A DNA stretch of 43,208 bases, from positions 1-43,208 of the forward strand of contig JAPWTX010000012.1 in NCBI GenBank assembly GCA_028275825.1, given 5' to 3'. This stretch comes from Ignisphaera sp. (GTDB lineage Archaea > Thermoproteota > Thermoprotei_A > Sulfolobales > Ignisphaeraceae). The notes below the pieces were generated by a model, which had not been told where the DNA came from, made no database searches, and saw only the letters and a list, made by a program, of their open reading frames with translations. Positions within the stretch are counted from its first letter, which is position 1. Each line of letters begins with the position of its first letter. This document shows, piece after piece, positions 43,088-43,208 of this stretch. Made by a program: the position numbers and the translations under genes.

Positions 43088-43208
43088 AGAGATTTGTGAA
43101 TCCTTGAAGAAGGTCTTCAATCCTTGGATAAGGATCGGCTAAAGCCCTGGCGTAGGGCAAACCTTATGATGCTATATTCATGAGTAGCTCTCACTATGTG
43201 AGCAGAGG
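43088..43208. other. Right edge, no gene seen
   Basis: Contains a short direct repeat (AATCCTTG at two places) and an AGCCCT/AGGGC hairpin-like pair, no open frame. Possibly further decayed IS sequence. Confidence 0.35.

Noticed and set aside
1-43208. tRNA genes, rRNA genes and CRISPR arrays
   Set aside because: I looked for GGTTCRA-type T-loops with flanking stems and for regularly spaced identical repeats of 24-37 bases and found none by eye; a covariance search would be needed to exclude intron-split tRNAs.

Overview
The window reads as chromosomal DNA of a thermophilic crenarchaeon (Thermoproteota; gene content is closest in feel to the Desulfurococcales/Ignisphaera type, but I cannot place it to genus). 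Evidence: an ESCRT-III/CdvB-type division protein, ribosomal protein eL33, an ATP-dependent DNA ligase, a leaderless or short-leader start pattern with TATA boxes about 25-30 bases upstream, GTG/TTG starts, GGTG/GAGG Shine-Dalgarno (SD) motifs, IS200/IS605 remnants and a moderately AT-rich composition. No tRNA, rRNA or CRISPR array was seen.

Layout. 1-686: non-coding or decayed DNA. 687-2588 (-): RACo-like 2Fe-2S/ASKHA ATPase, divergent from 2779-8704 (+), a BMP-type nucleoside ABC importer (binding protein, double ATPase, two permeases) that ends in an iron-sulfur endonuclease III-fold protein. 8832-8990: possible small gene. 9005-11578 (-): ABC-2 exporter (ATPase plus two permeases). 11697-17067: KaiC-like ATPase, M50 membrane protease (-), small TM-helix channel-like protein, TldD/TldE peptidase pair. 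17183-20820: methyltransferase, amidohydrolase, a broken GH172 (DUF2961) gene, and an archaeal AAA ATPase preceded by a tandem palindromic repeat. 21356-22423: Thr-rich stalked surface protein. 22456-27217 (-): glycerol operon (glpK, glpA-like, FAD/NAD oxidoreductase, DUF1667). 27707-30466 (-): GH116 glycosidase. 30741-31775: Ldh2-type dehydrogenase. 31891-32930: gene tail plus decayed tnpB. 32983-34665: second Thr-rich stalked surface protein. 34696-39006 (-): phosphate uptake operon pstS-C-A-B-phoU. 39122-39718 (-): AK6-type kinase. 39993-43029: CdvB paralogue, eL33, DNA ligase.

How the parts fit: the window is dominated by import and catabolism of small organics (nucleosides, glycerol, glycosides), phosphate uptake, and core information/division genes at the right end. 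Five dispersed IS605-type end hairpins lie in gaps with no adjacent tnpB; the only tnpB trace (31891-32930) is broken. The features most worth a second look are the nucleoside importer coupled to an EndoIII-like FeS protein, the orphan IS605 hairpins, the altered catalytic motif in the GH116 enzyme, and the double palindrome abutting the AAA ATPase start.
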